Under the pieces are notes generated by a model. The model did not search any database and was not told the DNA's origin. It was given only the letters and a program-made list of their open reading frames with translations. This document shows, piece after piece, positions 1 through 8,026 of a stretch of 16,417 nt of DNA; the stretch's first letter is position 1; the number at the start of each line of letters is the position of its first letter. The position numbers and the translations under genes are program-made. The DNA comes from Nitrospira sp. ST-bin4 (GTDB lineage Bacteria; Nitrospirota; Nitrospiria; Nitrospirales; Nitrospiraceae). The stretch is from the NCBI GenBank assembly GCA_002083565.1, contig MSXM01000045.1:13094-29510 (forward strand), given 5' to 3'.

Positions 1-1976
1 TACATCTGAACGAGGAATTGAACGACCAGCGCCAACAGAAAGAGCCCGGCGACAATGAGAGCGACATAATGGTGGACCATTCCGCTCTGGATCTTCCGCC
101 CTTCACGCGCTGCGAGGTGATTGCCGTATCCGATGACATTCAACCCCGCATATACAATATACTTTTCAATCCAGGTTGACCCGGCAGAGCCCCAATCAGC
201 CAGCTGTCCGACTCCACGGACAAGGCCGTCGACGACCGTGCGATCGAACCAATCAAGCAACTCGCCCAACCGTTTCATGGGCTCGACAATGATGAAGTCG
301 TAGAGTTCATCGACATAATACTTGTTCAACAGCGTCCTATAGACGCCGGAGAATTTCTCGGCCCACACATCGGCCGTCGGAGTGCTCACCTGGTACATGT
401 AGTGGGCAAGCCCCCACCCAATCACTGCGATGCCGGTTGCCACAACCATGAGAGCAGACACCAACCCCATGCTGACCTCGTGTTCACCCCCCGAGCCCAC
501 AACCGGCGCCAGGAATTGATGCAACCAGCCATGTTCCGGAGGAAACCCCAATAGCAACCCGCCGACAAGCGACAAGAAACCAAGCGCAACCAAGGGGCCA
601 ATCATCACCAATGGCGATTCGTGGACATGCGCTTCCGTATGGTGATCCATTCTGGACTCGCCATAAAAGGTCAGGTAGGTCAGCCGAAACATGTAAAAGG
701 ACGTGACAAAAGCGCCGATCGCTGCGATGCCATAGAGCAGGAAGTGGTTATGGGTAAAGGCATGGGCCATGATCTCGTCTTTGCTCCAGAATCCCGCCAA
801 AGGAGGAATCCCGGCAATTGCGATCGTGCCGATCAGAAACAGACGGTATGTCCAGGGAATCTTCTTGCTCAGTCCGCCCATTTTCCTGATGTCCTGCTCA
901 CCCGACAGGGCGTGAATCACCGACCCCGCGGACAAAAACAGTAAAGCTTTGAAAAACGCATGGGTCATCAAGTGGAATACGGCGGCCGTGTAGGCGCCGA
1001 TGCCGCAACCTAGGAACATGTACCCCAACTGGCTGACCGTCGAATACGCCAGCACCCGTTTGATATCAGTCTGGACCAGACCGATCGTAGCGGCGAATAG
1101 AGCCGTACCGCCGCCGACGAAACCAACCACTTCCATCGCAGTGGGAGAAAGATCGAAAATGACATGATTACGGACAATCATGTACACACCTGCCGTCACC
1201 ATGGTAGCGGCATGGATGAGCGCACTGACCGGCGTCGGGCCCTCCATCGCGTCGGGCAACCACGTGTACAGAGGGAGCTGGGCTGATTTGCCGACCGCAC
1301 CGACCAGCAGGCAGAGCGCGATAGCGGTTGCCATTTCAGGCGAAAGCTGGCCGGCCTGAGCAAACACCTTGGTGTAGTCGAGGGTCTTGAAATTGACGAA
1401 GATCAGAAAGATAGCCACCAAGAACCCTGCATCGCCGATGCGATTGACCACAAAGGCCTTCGTCGCCGCCTTCGCCGCCGACACTTTGTCGTAGTAGTAC
1501 CCGATGAGCAAATACGAACAGAGCCCGACGCCTTCCCAGCCGATAAACAGAACCACATAATTGTTCCCCATCACCAGAAGCAGCATGGAGACCATGAAGA
1601 GGTTCATGTAGATAAAGAAGCGCGTGAAGCCGGGTTCACCGTGCATATACCCGACTGAGTAAACATGAATAAGAAAACCCACTCCGGTCACCACCAGCAA
1701 CATCACGCAGGTTAACGGATCGACCAGATAGGCCAGATTGATCGTGAGATCGCCCCCGAAGATCCATTGGTAGGCGACGACTTCACGTGCAGTTCCAGTC
1801 CGCAGAATATCGGCAAACACACCGATGACACAGAGAAAGGAGAGACCGACCGATCCCCAGGCCAACCGATGGGCCATCTCGTGCGAATAGCGGCTGCCCA
1901 GAAGTCCGTTGGAAATCACGGCCAGAAGCGGGAGAATCGGAATCAGTTTGATGAGAAGATCGGTTAAGTCGGACAC
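1..1976 (-). CDS. nuoL: NADH-quinone oxidoreductase subunit L (partial, C-terminus beyond window)
   Basis: This is the distal antiporter-like proton-pumping subunit of complex I in the inner membrane. The reverse strand reads open from a GTG at 1976 to the left edge, giving 658 residues without a stop. An in-frame TGA 12 nt upstream of the GTG excludes an earlier start. The family signature GWEGVGLCSYLLIGYY lies near residues 146-161 and includes the conserved TM5 glutamate (about E148). The run GAVGKSAQLPLYTWLPDAME follows, with the conserved pump lysine. Many hydrophobic helices are present. The lateral-helix region, VDELYDFIIVEPM to GMVHHYV (roughly positions 65-315), is about 26-29 residues longer than in E. 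coli or typical NuoL, as judged by eye against remembered sequences. That insertion is a trait reported for complex I with two NuoM subunits. The gene starts 23 bp after nuoK and is the last operon gene visible. nuoM and nuoN should lie to the left. Confidence 0.96.
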   Translation of the reverse strand, partial: MSDLTDLLIKLIPILPLLAVISNGLLGSRYSHEMAHRLAWGSVGLSFLCVIGVFADILRTGTAREVVAYQWIFGGDLTINLAYLVDPLTCVMLLVVTGVGFLIHVYSVGYMHGEPGFTRFFIYMNLFMVSMLLLVMGNNYVVLFIGWEGVGLCSYLLIGYYYDKVSAAKAATKAFVVNRIGDAGFLVAIFLIFVNFKTLDYTKVFAQAGQLSPEMATAIALCLLVGAVGKSAQLPLYTWLPDAMEGPTPVSALIHAATMVTAGVYMIVRNHVIFDLSPTAMEVVGFVGGGTALFAATIGLVQTDIKRVLAYSTVSQLGYMFLGCGIGAYTAAVFHLMTHAFFKALLFLSAGSVIHALSGEQDIRKMGGLSKKIPWTYRLFLIGTIAIAGIPPLAGFWSKDEIMAHAFTHNHFLLYGIAAIGAFVTSFYMFRLTYLTFYGESRMDHHTEAHVHESPLVMIGPLVALGFLSLVGGLLLGFPPEHGWLHQFLAPVVGSGGEHEVSMGLVSALMVVATGIAVIGWGLAHYMYQVSTPTADVWAEKFSGVYRTLLNKYYVDELYDFIIVEPMKRLGELLDWFDRTVVDGLVRGVGQLADWGSAGSTWIEKYIVYAGLNVIGYGNHLAAREGRKIQSGMVHHYVALIVAGLFLLALVVQFLVQM

Positions 1977-1999
1977 GCTAGGTCGTCATCTCCATCCTG

Positions 2000-2302
2000 C
2001 TACCATTTCAAGACGTTCATCTCGTCGACGTTCGTAGAAACTTTTCCACGAAACACCACGATGATGATGGCCAGTCCGACTGCGGCTTCCCCCGCGGCGA
2101 CGGCAATAAAAAACAGGGCGGTAAGCTGTCCGGCCATGGACTCCAGGTAATGCGAAAACGCCACCAGATTGATATTGGCGGCGTTCATCATGATTTCCAC
2201 GGACATAAGCACGATAATGAAATTCCGTCGAATCAAGACGCCGAGCAATCCCGTCATGAACAGGACCGCACTGACCGCCACATAAGCGCTAAGCGGAACC
2301 AT
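2000..2302 (-). CDS. nuoK: NADH-quinone oxidoreductase subunit K
   Basis: NuoK is a small membrane subunit of complex I, related to MrpC, that forms part of the proton path next to NuoJ. The predicted protein has 100 residues, the standard length, and three hydrophobic helices. The two membrane-buried glutamates essential in E. coli are at their usual places: E36 in LMSVEIMMNAANINLV and E72 in AAGEAAVGLAII. The ATG follows the nuoJ stop by 6 bp. A purine-rich stretch, GGAGTGAGGGG, spans the nuoJ stop and can serve as ribosome binding site, which suggests translational coupling. The sequence looks like a fully functional NuoK. Confidence 0.97.
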   Translation of the reverse strand: MVPLSAYVAVSAVLFMTGLLGVLIRRNFIIVLMSVEIMMNAANINLVAFSHYLESMAGQLTALFFIAVAAGEAAVGLAIIIVVFRGKVSTNVDEMNVLKW

Positions 2303-2308
2303 CGCCCC

Positions 2309-2836
2309 TCACTCCTTCCCGCTCATGGGATCGATCGACTTCGGCGTCTTCGCCAAGACGATCGCACCGATAATGGCGCCCAGCAGAAAGACGCCGATGA
2401 TTTCAAACTGCAGCAGGTGGTCGCTGAACATCTTGATGCCCACGGCATACGTGTCCCCGTGTTCCAGCACGGCCGCATCTGGAACATTGCCTTTGGCGCC
2501 CGCAAAGGGAGACCGAATCAAAAGAAAAATTACATACCCGGCCCCCAAGAGCGCCGGGCCGAGGAAATAGGGATACGAGGAATGAAAATACCGCTCATCC
2601 GCCTTGAGATTGAGCAGCATGAGCACGAACAGGTACAGCACCAGAATGGCGCCGGCATAGACAATGACCTGCACCGCCCAGAGAAATTCGGCATTGAGCA
2701 GGACGAAAAGACCGGAGACATGCATCAACAGCGCGAGCAACGCAAGCCCGCAGTGGACGGGGTTTCTCAGCGACACCGTCAGAACGCCGGCGGCAATACT
2801 CACCAATGCGAAATACGCAAAAAAGACGGCAACCAT
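2309..2836 (-). CDS. nuoJ: NADH-quinone oxidoreductase subunit J
   Basis: NuoJ is a membrane subunit of complex I sitting between NuoH/NuoA and NuoK. The predicted protein has 175 residues and about five hydrophobic helices. The N-terminal half carries the family pattern NPVHCGLALLALLMHVSGLFVLL (quoted here only as its family context, residues about 25-47) followed by EFLWAVQVIVYAGAILVLYL, the conserved pi-bulge helix of NuoJ. The C-terminus EIIGVFLLGAIIGAIVLA is also typical. The ATG at 2836 is 9 bp after the nuoI stop. No strong Shine-Dalgarno sequence is visible, so translation is probably coupled to nuoI. Confidence 0.95.
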   Translation of the reverse strand: MVAVFFAYFALVSIAAGVLTVSLRNPVHCGLALLALLMHVSGLFVLLNAEFLWAVQVIVYAGAILVLYLFVLMLLNLKADERYFHSSYPYFLGPALLGAGYVIFLLIRSPFAGAKGNVPDAAVLEHGDTYAVGIKMFSDHLLQFEIIGVFLLGAIIGAIVLAKTPKSIDPMSGKE

Positions 2837-2845
2837 GTTTTCGAC

Positions 2846-3433
2846 TCAGCTCAGATGCTTGGGAGGCGTTTGCGTGGTCTTGAGTACGGACTGCGGAAAA
2901 TAGTACCGATACTCTCGGCTCTCCTCGACATTCTTTTCCTGATTGTGGGCATACAGATATTGTTTGGCGTCATTGAGGTGGCGCTCACCGATGTTGTACA
3001 GCCGCTTTTTATCGAACAGCAATGTACGCTTGTCATGGGTGGAATACTCGTACATCTTCGTCATCGCCAATGCATTGACCGGGCAGGCCTCCACACAATA
3101 GCCGCAAAACACGCACTTCGTCACATCGATGTAAAACTCGCTTGCGTATCGTTGAAGCGGGCGGGCCGCATCCTCGGCGCTGATCACCTTGATGCAATGG
3201 GAGGGACAGGCCACCTCGCAGAGATCGCACCCGACGCAACGCTCTCGGCCGTCGTCGTATCGAAGCAACCCCAGGGCGCCCCGATGGGCATGCGGAATCT
3301 CCCGCTGTTCGCGGGGGTATTGAAACGTGATCGGCTGATGGAACATGTGCTTGAAGGTGACCTTCATCGCGTCCCAAATTTCATAGAACAGCGCGGCATG
3401 GAGAATTTTTTTGGTCATCGCGGAAACGCTCAT
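2846..3433 (-). CDS. nuoI: NADH-quinone oxidoreductase subunit I (2x[4Fe-4S] ferredoxin subunit)
   Basis: NuoI carries clusters N6a and N6b and passes electrons from NuoG toward cluster N2 in NuoB. The predicted protein has 195 residues. Two complete ferredoxin motifs are visible: CVGCDLCEVACP (C66, C69, C72, C76) and CVFCGYCVEACP (C107, C110, C113, C117). An amphipathic N-terminus, typical for the membrane-associated helix, precedes them. I chose the ATG at 3433 over an upstream in-frame ATG at 3469 because AGGAGA lies 5 nt before it. The gene follows nuoG by 42 bp. In most nuo operons nuoH sits between nuoG and nuoI; here it is missing. Confidence 0.96.
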   Translation of the reverse strand: MSVSAMTKKILHAALFYEIWDAMKVTFKHMFHQPITFQYPREQREIPHAHRGALGLLRYDDGRERCVGCDLCEVACPSHCIKVISAEDAARPLQRYASEFYIDVTKCVFCGYCVEACPVNALAMTKMYEYSTHDKRTLLFDKKRLYNIGERHLNDAKQYLYAHNQEKNVEESREYRYYFPQSVLKTTQTPPKHLS

Positions 3434-3438
3434 CCAAG

Positions 3439-3444
3439 TCTCCT
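3439..3444 (-). promoter_or_regulatory. Ribosome binding site of nuoI
   Basis: AGGAGA on the minus strand, 5 nt before the ATG at 3433. It decides the nuoI start over the in-frame upstream ATG at 3469. Confidence 0.75.
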
Positions 3445-3475
3445 GTCCACCGACGGGCGCAGCATACACACCTGA

Positions 3476-6169
3476 TTACGCTCGTTCAATACTGACCCAT
3501 GTCTGCTTGAAAGCCGGAACACCGGTCATGGGATCCACTGAGACACTCATCAAATCTTTCACGGGCGGCTCGTTAAAATGTTCCGGAAAGAAACAGGTCC
3601 CGATGGCAACAGACTGGTCGGGTTGGACCCCGAGCTGGAGCGACCCCAGATCGGACGTCAGACGCACTTTCATGCCATCCTGCAGGCCAAGCCGATCCAT
3701 ATCCGCCGGACTCATGCGAAGCCTGCCGGTATTCGGAGCAATCTTGATGAGGCCGGGAGCTTCCGTCGACATCTTGCCCGAGTGCATGAGCAGCTGGCCC
3801 ATCTGCAAAGAGAACGGACGCGCACTGTCATGCGAAATCGGCATCGTGCGGTAACGGACGGCGACCTCGGCGGCATACCCATTTTCCAAGTAGCGATCCG
3901 GCGCCGGCACCACTTTGCGCGGCTGGCCAAGGTTGTAATAACCCGGTAAGAGCTTCATCATTTCCGATTGAATATCATTGACCGATTGATACTCCCACTG
4001 ACATCCCAACGCATTGGCCAGGGAGGTCATGATATGCCAATCCGGCAGGCTTTCCCCGATCGGATCCATCGCTTGACGAACCCGGAGGACACGGCCCTCC
4101 AGATTCGTGAAGGTCCCGTCCTTTTCTGCGTAGGTACAGGCGGGGAACACGACATGCGCCTGCCGAGCCGTCTGGGTCAAGAACGGGTCCTGAACAACGA
4201 GCAACTCCAGTCGATCCAATGCAGCCCGTACTTCCATAGAAGCCGGCAACGTCTCCAGCGGATTTTCTCCGAGGACATATAACGCCTTGATGCTGCCGTT
4301 CTTACATCCGTTGAGGATATCGACGAGACTCGACCCGGCGCGACTCACCGGAAGTGCCGCGCCCCAGGCCTTTGCGAATCGCTCGCGTGCAACCGGATCG
4401 TCAAACCTTGCTTGTCCCGGCAAAAACTCAGGCGCCACGCCCATATCAACGGCCCCCTGCTCATTCGGCTCCTCCGTCACGGTATTCACACCACAACCGG
4501 GACGGCCGAGTTTGCCGGTGATCCAGGCCAAGTCGATGAGTTTCAGCACATTGTCGTAACCACCGGCTCTCCTCACGATGCCTTCCGCGCACATAATGAT
4601 CGCGCGCGGTGCTTCGGCGAAAATCGTTGCAATGTCCCTCAAGCTGTCCGTAGTCAGGCCGGTTTGAGAGGCGACGTCGTCCAGCGAAAGGCCTGCAACC
4701 GCGGCCTGAAGCGCCGCGAAAGCCTGGGGATGTTTCCTGGTTGTTTCGTCATCCACCAAGTCCAGCTCAATGGTCGCCTTCACTAATCCATGAATGACCA
4801 TTCCCTCCGTGCCGGGCCTGATCACAAACGGATGGGAAGCCAGCTTGGCCATGTTGGTCACGGCAGAATCCAGTGTCACCACCTGTGCCTTATAGACGCG
4901 AAGCGCTTCTTTGATCCGCACGGCTGTCAGTGGATTCGTTTCCGTGATGTTCGAGCCGATGAGGAGGATGGCTTTGGCTTTGGTGAGATCTTCCCAATCA
5001 TTCGGCGTTCGTCCTAGCCCAAGAGCATGTTTCGAGGCATGCACGAAATTCAGGTGGCCGTAGCGGGCGCTGCTGTCGAGATGATTACTCCCGAAGCCGA
5101 TCCGCATCAGCTTCTGGAACAAATACAGCTCTTCGTTCGTGCATCGTGCAGTGACTAATCCTGCAATGGCATCGGCGCCGTATTTGCTCTTGATATTCGA
5201 AAATCGGTCTACGACCAGGTGCATGGCCTCAAGCCATGGCTTTTCGACCAGCCGGTTGCCCTCACGAACCAATGGCTGCCGTAACCGGGTCTTCCCATCT
5301 AAATACTCAAATCCGAATCGCCCACGCACACAAAGGCCGCCGTGGCCTTTAGCCGTTTCCGACCGGTCTCCCCACTTATTCTTCCAGGATAGGGGCGAGG
5401 TAACGCGGATCACCTCTTCATCTTTCGTTTCCAAGTACATCTGGCAGCCATCCCCGCAGTAGTTGCAGGTCGTCGTCGTCTTTTTCATCTGCCAGGGTTT
5501 GTACAAATACTTGGAGAACTTGTTTGTAATGGCACCGACCGGGCAGACCGCCAGGCAATCCCCGCAGAATTCGCAGGAGAGTGCGAGATCGCCCTTCGGG
5601 ACCACTTGATTGAATCCGCCTTTTTTCATGAATTGCAGGGCATCGATCATCAGCACATCTTTGCAGACGTTGATACATTCGGCGCAAGCGATGCAGCGGT
5701 TCATGTTGAAGTCCAGAACCGGACTGCGGGTATCTTCCGGAATGAATTTCTGCTTGGCGTTGGCAAGATTGGTCACGCCGTGCTCGAACGCCATATCTTG
5801 GAGTTCGCAATGGCCGTCCGCATCGCAGACCGGACAATCGAGCGGATGCACGGAAAGATGCTTCTCGACGGCTTTCTTGCGGGCAAGGAACAGATCCTCC
5901 CCCTCGGTTCGTATGACCATCCCCGCCGTCGCCTTCGCGGTGCAGGACCGGACGGGAGCCTTTTTCCCCTCTTGCATCACAAGGCACATGCCGCAAGATC
6001 CAAATGGATCGAAGGTGTAGTGGTAGCACATGGCCGGGATGATTTTTCCCGTCATCGAGATAACATCGTACAACGAGATCCCGTCCTTCGCCGTCACGGT
6101 CTTCCCGTCGATATTGAGTTGAATCGTCGCGGCCTCGACGTCGGGATTAGTGCCTGGCTTCAGCCCCAT
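3476..6169 (-). CDS. nuoG: NADH-quinone oxidoreductase subunit G, formate-dehydrogenase-like type
   Basis: NuoG is the large iron-sulfur subunit of the peripheral arm. The predicted protein has 897 residues. Domains in order: a [2Fe-2S] ferredoxin domain with C48, C59, C62 and C76; the His-Cys3 cluster motif HPLDCPVCDADGHC (H108, C112, C115, C121); two complete four-cysteine motifs, CIACAECINVC (C159-C169) and CEFCGDCLAVCP (C199-C209); an N7-like motif CNYCGDGC (C235, C238, C242) with a distal C280; then a molybdopterin-oxidoreductase fold and a C-terminal dinucleotide-binding-like domain. Canonical NuoG retains only parts of the third and fourth motifs, so this is the formate dehydrogenase/hydrogenase-like architecture. 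The catalytic Cys or Sec of formate dehydrogenase (in an ARVCH-like motif) is a glycine here, in ARYGH, so Mo catalysis is unlikely. GTGAGG lies 4 nt before the ATG. nuoE and nuoF, which usually precede nuoG, are absent. Confidence 0.93.
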   Translation of the reverse strand: MGLKPGTNPDVEAATIQLNIDGKTVTAKDGISLYDVISMTGKIIPAMCYHYTFDPFGSCGMCLVMQEGKKAPVRSCTAKATAGMVIRTEGEDLFLARKKAVEKHLSVHPLDCPVCDADGHCELQDMAFEHGVTNLANAKQKFIPEDTRSPVLDFNMNRCIACAECINVCKDVLMIDALQFMKKGGFNQVVPKGDLALSCEFCGDCLAVCPVGAITNKFSKYLYKPWQMKKTTTTCNYCGDGCQMYLETKDEEVIRVTSPLSWKNKWGDRSETAKGHGGLCVRGRFGFEYLDGKTRLRQPLVREGNRLVEKPWLEAMHLVVDRFSNIKSKYGADAIAGLVTARCTNEELYLFQKLMRIGFGSNHLDSSARYGHLNFVHASKHALGLGRTPNDWEDLTKAKAILLIGSNITETNPLTAVRIKEALRVYKAQVVTLDSAVTNMAKLASHPFVIRPGTEGMVIHGLVKATIELDLVDDETTRKHPQAFAALQAAVAGLSLDDVASQTGLTTDSLRDIATIFAEAPRAIIMCAEGIVRRAGGYDNVLKLIDLAWITGKLGRPGCGVNTVTEEPNEQGAVDMGVAPEFLPGQARFDDPVARERFAKAWGAALPVSRAGSSLVDILNGCKNGSIKALYVLGENPLETLPASMEVRAALDRLELLVVQDPFLTQTARQAHVVFPACTYAEKDGTFTNLEGRVLRVRQAMDPIGESLPDWHIMTSLANALGCQWEYQSVNDIQSEMMKLLPGYYNLGQPRKVVPAPDRYLENGYAAEVAVRYRTMPISHDSARPFSLQMGQLLMHSGKMSTEAPGLIKIAPNTGRLRMSPADMDRLGLQDGMKVRLTSDLGSLQLGVQPDQSVAIGTCFFPEHFNEPPVKDLMSVSVDPMTGVPAFKQTWVSIERA

Positions 6170-6260
6170 GGTGCCTCACTGTTGAATGATGCGCTGAACA
6201 TAGTGGGTGCAGGTGTCCGCTCTTCATTGCAACCTTGAACCGTCATCATTCACGACTTCC

Positions 6261-7505
6261 TTACCGGTCGCATTCCCCCATCACGATATCGTACGACCCG
6301 AAAATGGTACAGGCATCGGAGATCATATAGCCTCTGGACATATGATCGAAGGCGCCCATATGAATGAAGGACGGGGCGCGGATCTTCAGCCGATAGGGTT
6401 TTCCTCCGCCTGTACTGACGATGTAAAAACCCAGCTCGCCCTTGTGGGCTTCGGTGCCGCAATAAATCTCACCGGGAGGAGCCTGGAATCCCTGAGAAAA
6501 CAGCTTGAACTGCTGGATCATCGACTCCAGATTGGTAAATACCCGCTCCTTCGGTGGCAGCGTCACGCTTGGGACATCGGCCATGACCGGACCATCCTGC
6601 ATTTGCTCGAGGCACTGCCGAATGATCTTGACGCTCTCGTATAGTTCCATCACCCGGATCCAATACCGGTCATACGTATCGCCGTTCTTTCCGACCGGTA
6701 CGCTGAACTCGCACTTGGGATACGCGCTATACGGCTCGTACTTCCGAAGGTCATAGTCCACACCGGAGCCGCGCAAAGTCGGCCCGCTCAGCCCAAAATT
6801 GACGGCGTCTTCAGCGGAAATGACCGCCACGCCCTTGGTGCGTCCCAGCCAGATGCGGTTCTTCTCGAGAAAGACCTGATATTCCAGAATCTTAGGAGGA
6901 AAGTAGTCGATGAACTGCTTGAGCTTATCGATCAACCCGGGGGTCAGGTCTCGCTCTACCCCGCCGATGCGATACCAGCTCGTCGTGAGACGCGCTCCGC
7001 ACAACTCGTCGAACCAGTCGAGCAGGATTTCTCGGTCGCGAAAACAATAGAAAAAGACGGTCATCGCCCCGATATCGAGCGCTTGAGCCCCCAGCCAAAA
7101 TTGATGGCCGATGATGCGCTGCACCTCCGCAACAATCGTTCTGAGATACTCCCCTCTCTCGGGAACCTTGAGATCCAGCAGTTTCTCCACGGCGCGGCAA
7201 TAGGCGAAGTTATTGTACATCGCACAGACATAGTCGAGCCGGTCCGTATGGGGAATGAACTGGTGATAGGTGCCGTCTTCTGCCAGCTTTTCGACTCCAC
7301 GATGGAGATACCCCATCACCGGTGTGGATTTTACCAGCCGTTCCCCCTCCAACTCTAAAATCACCTTGAGAACTCCGTGTGTGCTGGGGTGCTGAGGTCC
7401 CAGGTTAAGCAAGAGCTCCTCGGTTCGCAGAGTCGGAAGCGTTTCGCTTTCCGGATGCTCCGGATTGACCTTGTAGATCGTGGTTCTCTGATCTTCAAAT
7501 GCCAT
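6261..7505 (-). CDS. nuoD: NADH-quinone oxidoreductase subunit D (49 kDa)
   Basis: NuoD forms the quinone-binding cavity together with NuoB and NuoH and evolved from the [NiFe]-hydrogenase large subunit. The predicted protein has 414 residues, the normal length. LNLGPQHPSTHGVLK near residue 33 is the family signature that contains the quinone-site histidine. PVMGYLHRGVEKLAE and the C-terminal FGSYDIVMGECDR are also diagnostic. The ATG at 7505 lies 14 bp after nuoC. A 91 bp gap follows before nuoG, the largest within the visible operon. Confidence 0.97.
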   Translation of the reverse strand: MAFEDQRTTIYKVNPEHPESETLPTLRTEELLLNLGPQHPSTHGVLKVILELEGERLVKSTPVMGYLHRGVEKLAEDGTYHQFIPHTDRLDYVCAMYNNFAYCRAVEKLLDLKVPERGEYLRTIVAEVQRIIGHQFWLGAQALDIGAMTVFFYCFRDREILLDWFDELCGARLTTSWYRIGGVERDLTPGLIDKLKQFIDYFPPKILEYQVFLEKNRIWLGRTKGVAVISAEDAVNFGLSGPTLRGSGVDYDLRKYEPYSAYPKCEFSVPVGKNGDTYDRYWIRVMELYESVKIIRQCLEQMQDGPVMADVPSVTLPPKERVFTNLESMIQQFKLFSQGFQAPPGEIYCGTEAHKGELGFYIVSTGGGKPYRLKIRAPSFIHMGAFDHMSRGYMISDACTIFGSYDIVMGECDR

Positions 7506-7519
7506 GCTGTTGCCGCGTC

Positions 7520-8017
7520 CTACCGTGGAATTTCGTCCAGGAATTCAAACGTGTCCCGCCAACCTTTGCCGCGAAGCGGAAAATCCTTCCGCAACGGGTA
7601 GCCTTCCGTGAAATCATCCGGCATCAAAATCCGGCGCAGGTCCGGGTGATTGCGAAACCGGATACCCATCATGTCGTACACTTCACGCTCCATGAAATCA
7701 GCGCCCTTCCACAAATCCGTCAGAGAATCGACTACACAGTCCGATTCGGGCACTCGCGTCTTGAGTCGAATACGATGCCGTTTTCGAATCGAGTAGAATT
7801 CCCACACGACTTCGAATCGTTCTTCATCATCGGGCCAATCCACGGAACTCACATGGACGATGTAATCGAAATCCATTCCCGGTTCATGACGCAGAAATTT
7901 GGCGACGTCATGCAGCTTGTCACGGGTCACCGTGACCGCCACATCGCCCCGCCATTCCGTCGCGCCGACGAAACCGTCCGAGAAGGACTCCTGAATCCGT
8001 GTTGCCAGTTGATGCAT
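7520..8017 (-). CDS. nuoC: NADH-quinone oxidoreductase subunit C (30 kDa)
   Basis: NuoC is a structural peripheral-arm subunit without cofactors. The predicted protein has 165 residues and exists as a separate protein, not the NuoCD fusion seen in enterobacteria. The family signature EREVYDMMGIRFRNHPDLRR is followed by ILMPDDFTEGYPLRKDFPLRG. The start ATG is 9 bp after nuoB, and no strong ribosome binding site is visible. Confidence 0.97.
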   Translation of the reverse strand: MHQLATRIQESFSDGFVGATEWRGDVAVTVTRDKLHDVAKFLRHEPGMDFDYIVHVSSVDWPDDEERFEVVWEFYSIRKRHRIRLKTRVPESDCVVDSLTDLWKGADFMEREVYDMMGIRFRNHPDLRRILMPDDFTEGYPLRKDFPLRGKGWRDTFEFLDEIPR

Positions 8018-8026
8018 ACAGTACCG

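Noticed and set aside
2150..3475. A 441-codon open frame on the plus strand opposite nuoK, nuoJ and nuoI
   Set aside because: It is antisense to three clearly conserved genes, and its product is rich in His, Arg and Gln with no recognisable motif. It is a shadow frame of GC-rich coding DNA.
6170..6220. A short in-frame stretch before nuoG reading CTHYVQRIIQQ and then a stop
   Set aside because: It looks like a natural protein end and could be a remnant of a lost gene such as nuoE, but it is only 14 codons between two stops with no start. This is too short to assign.
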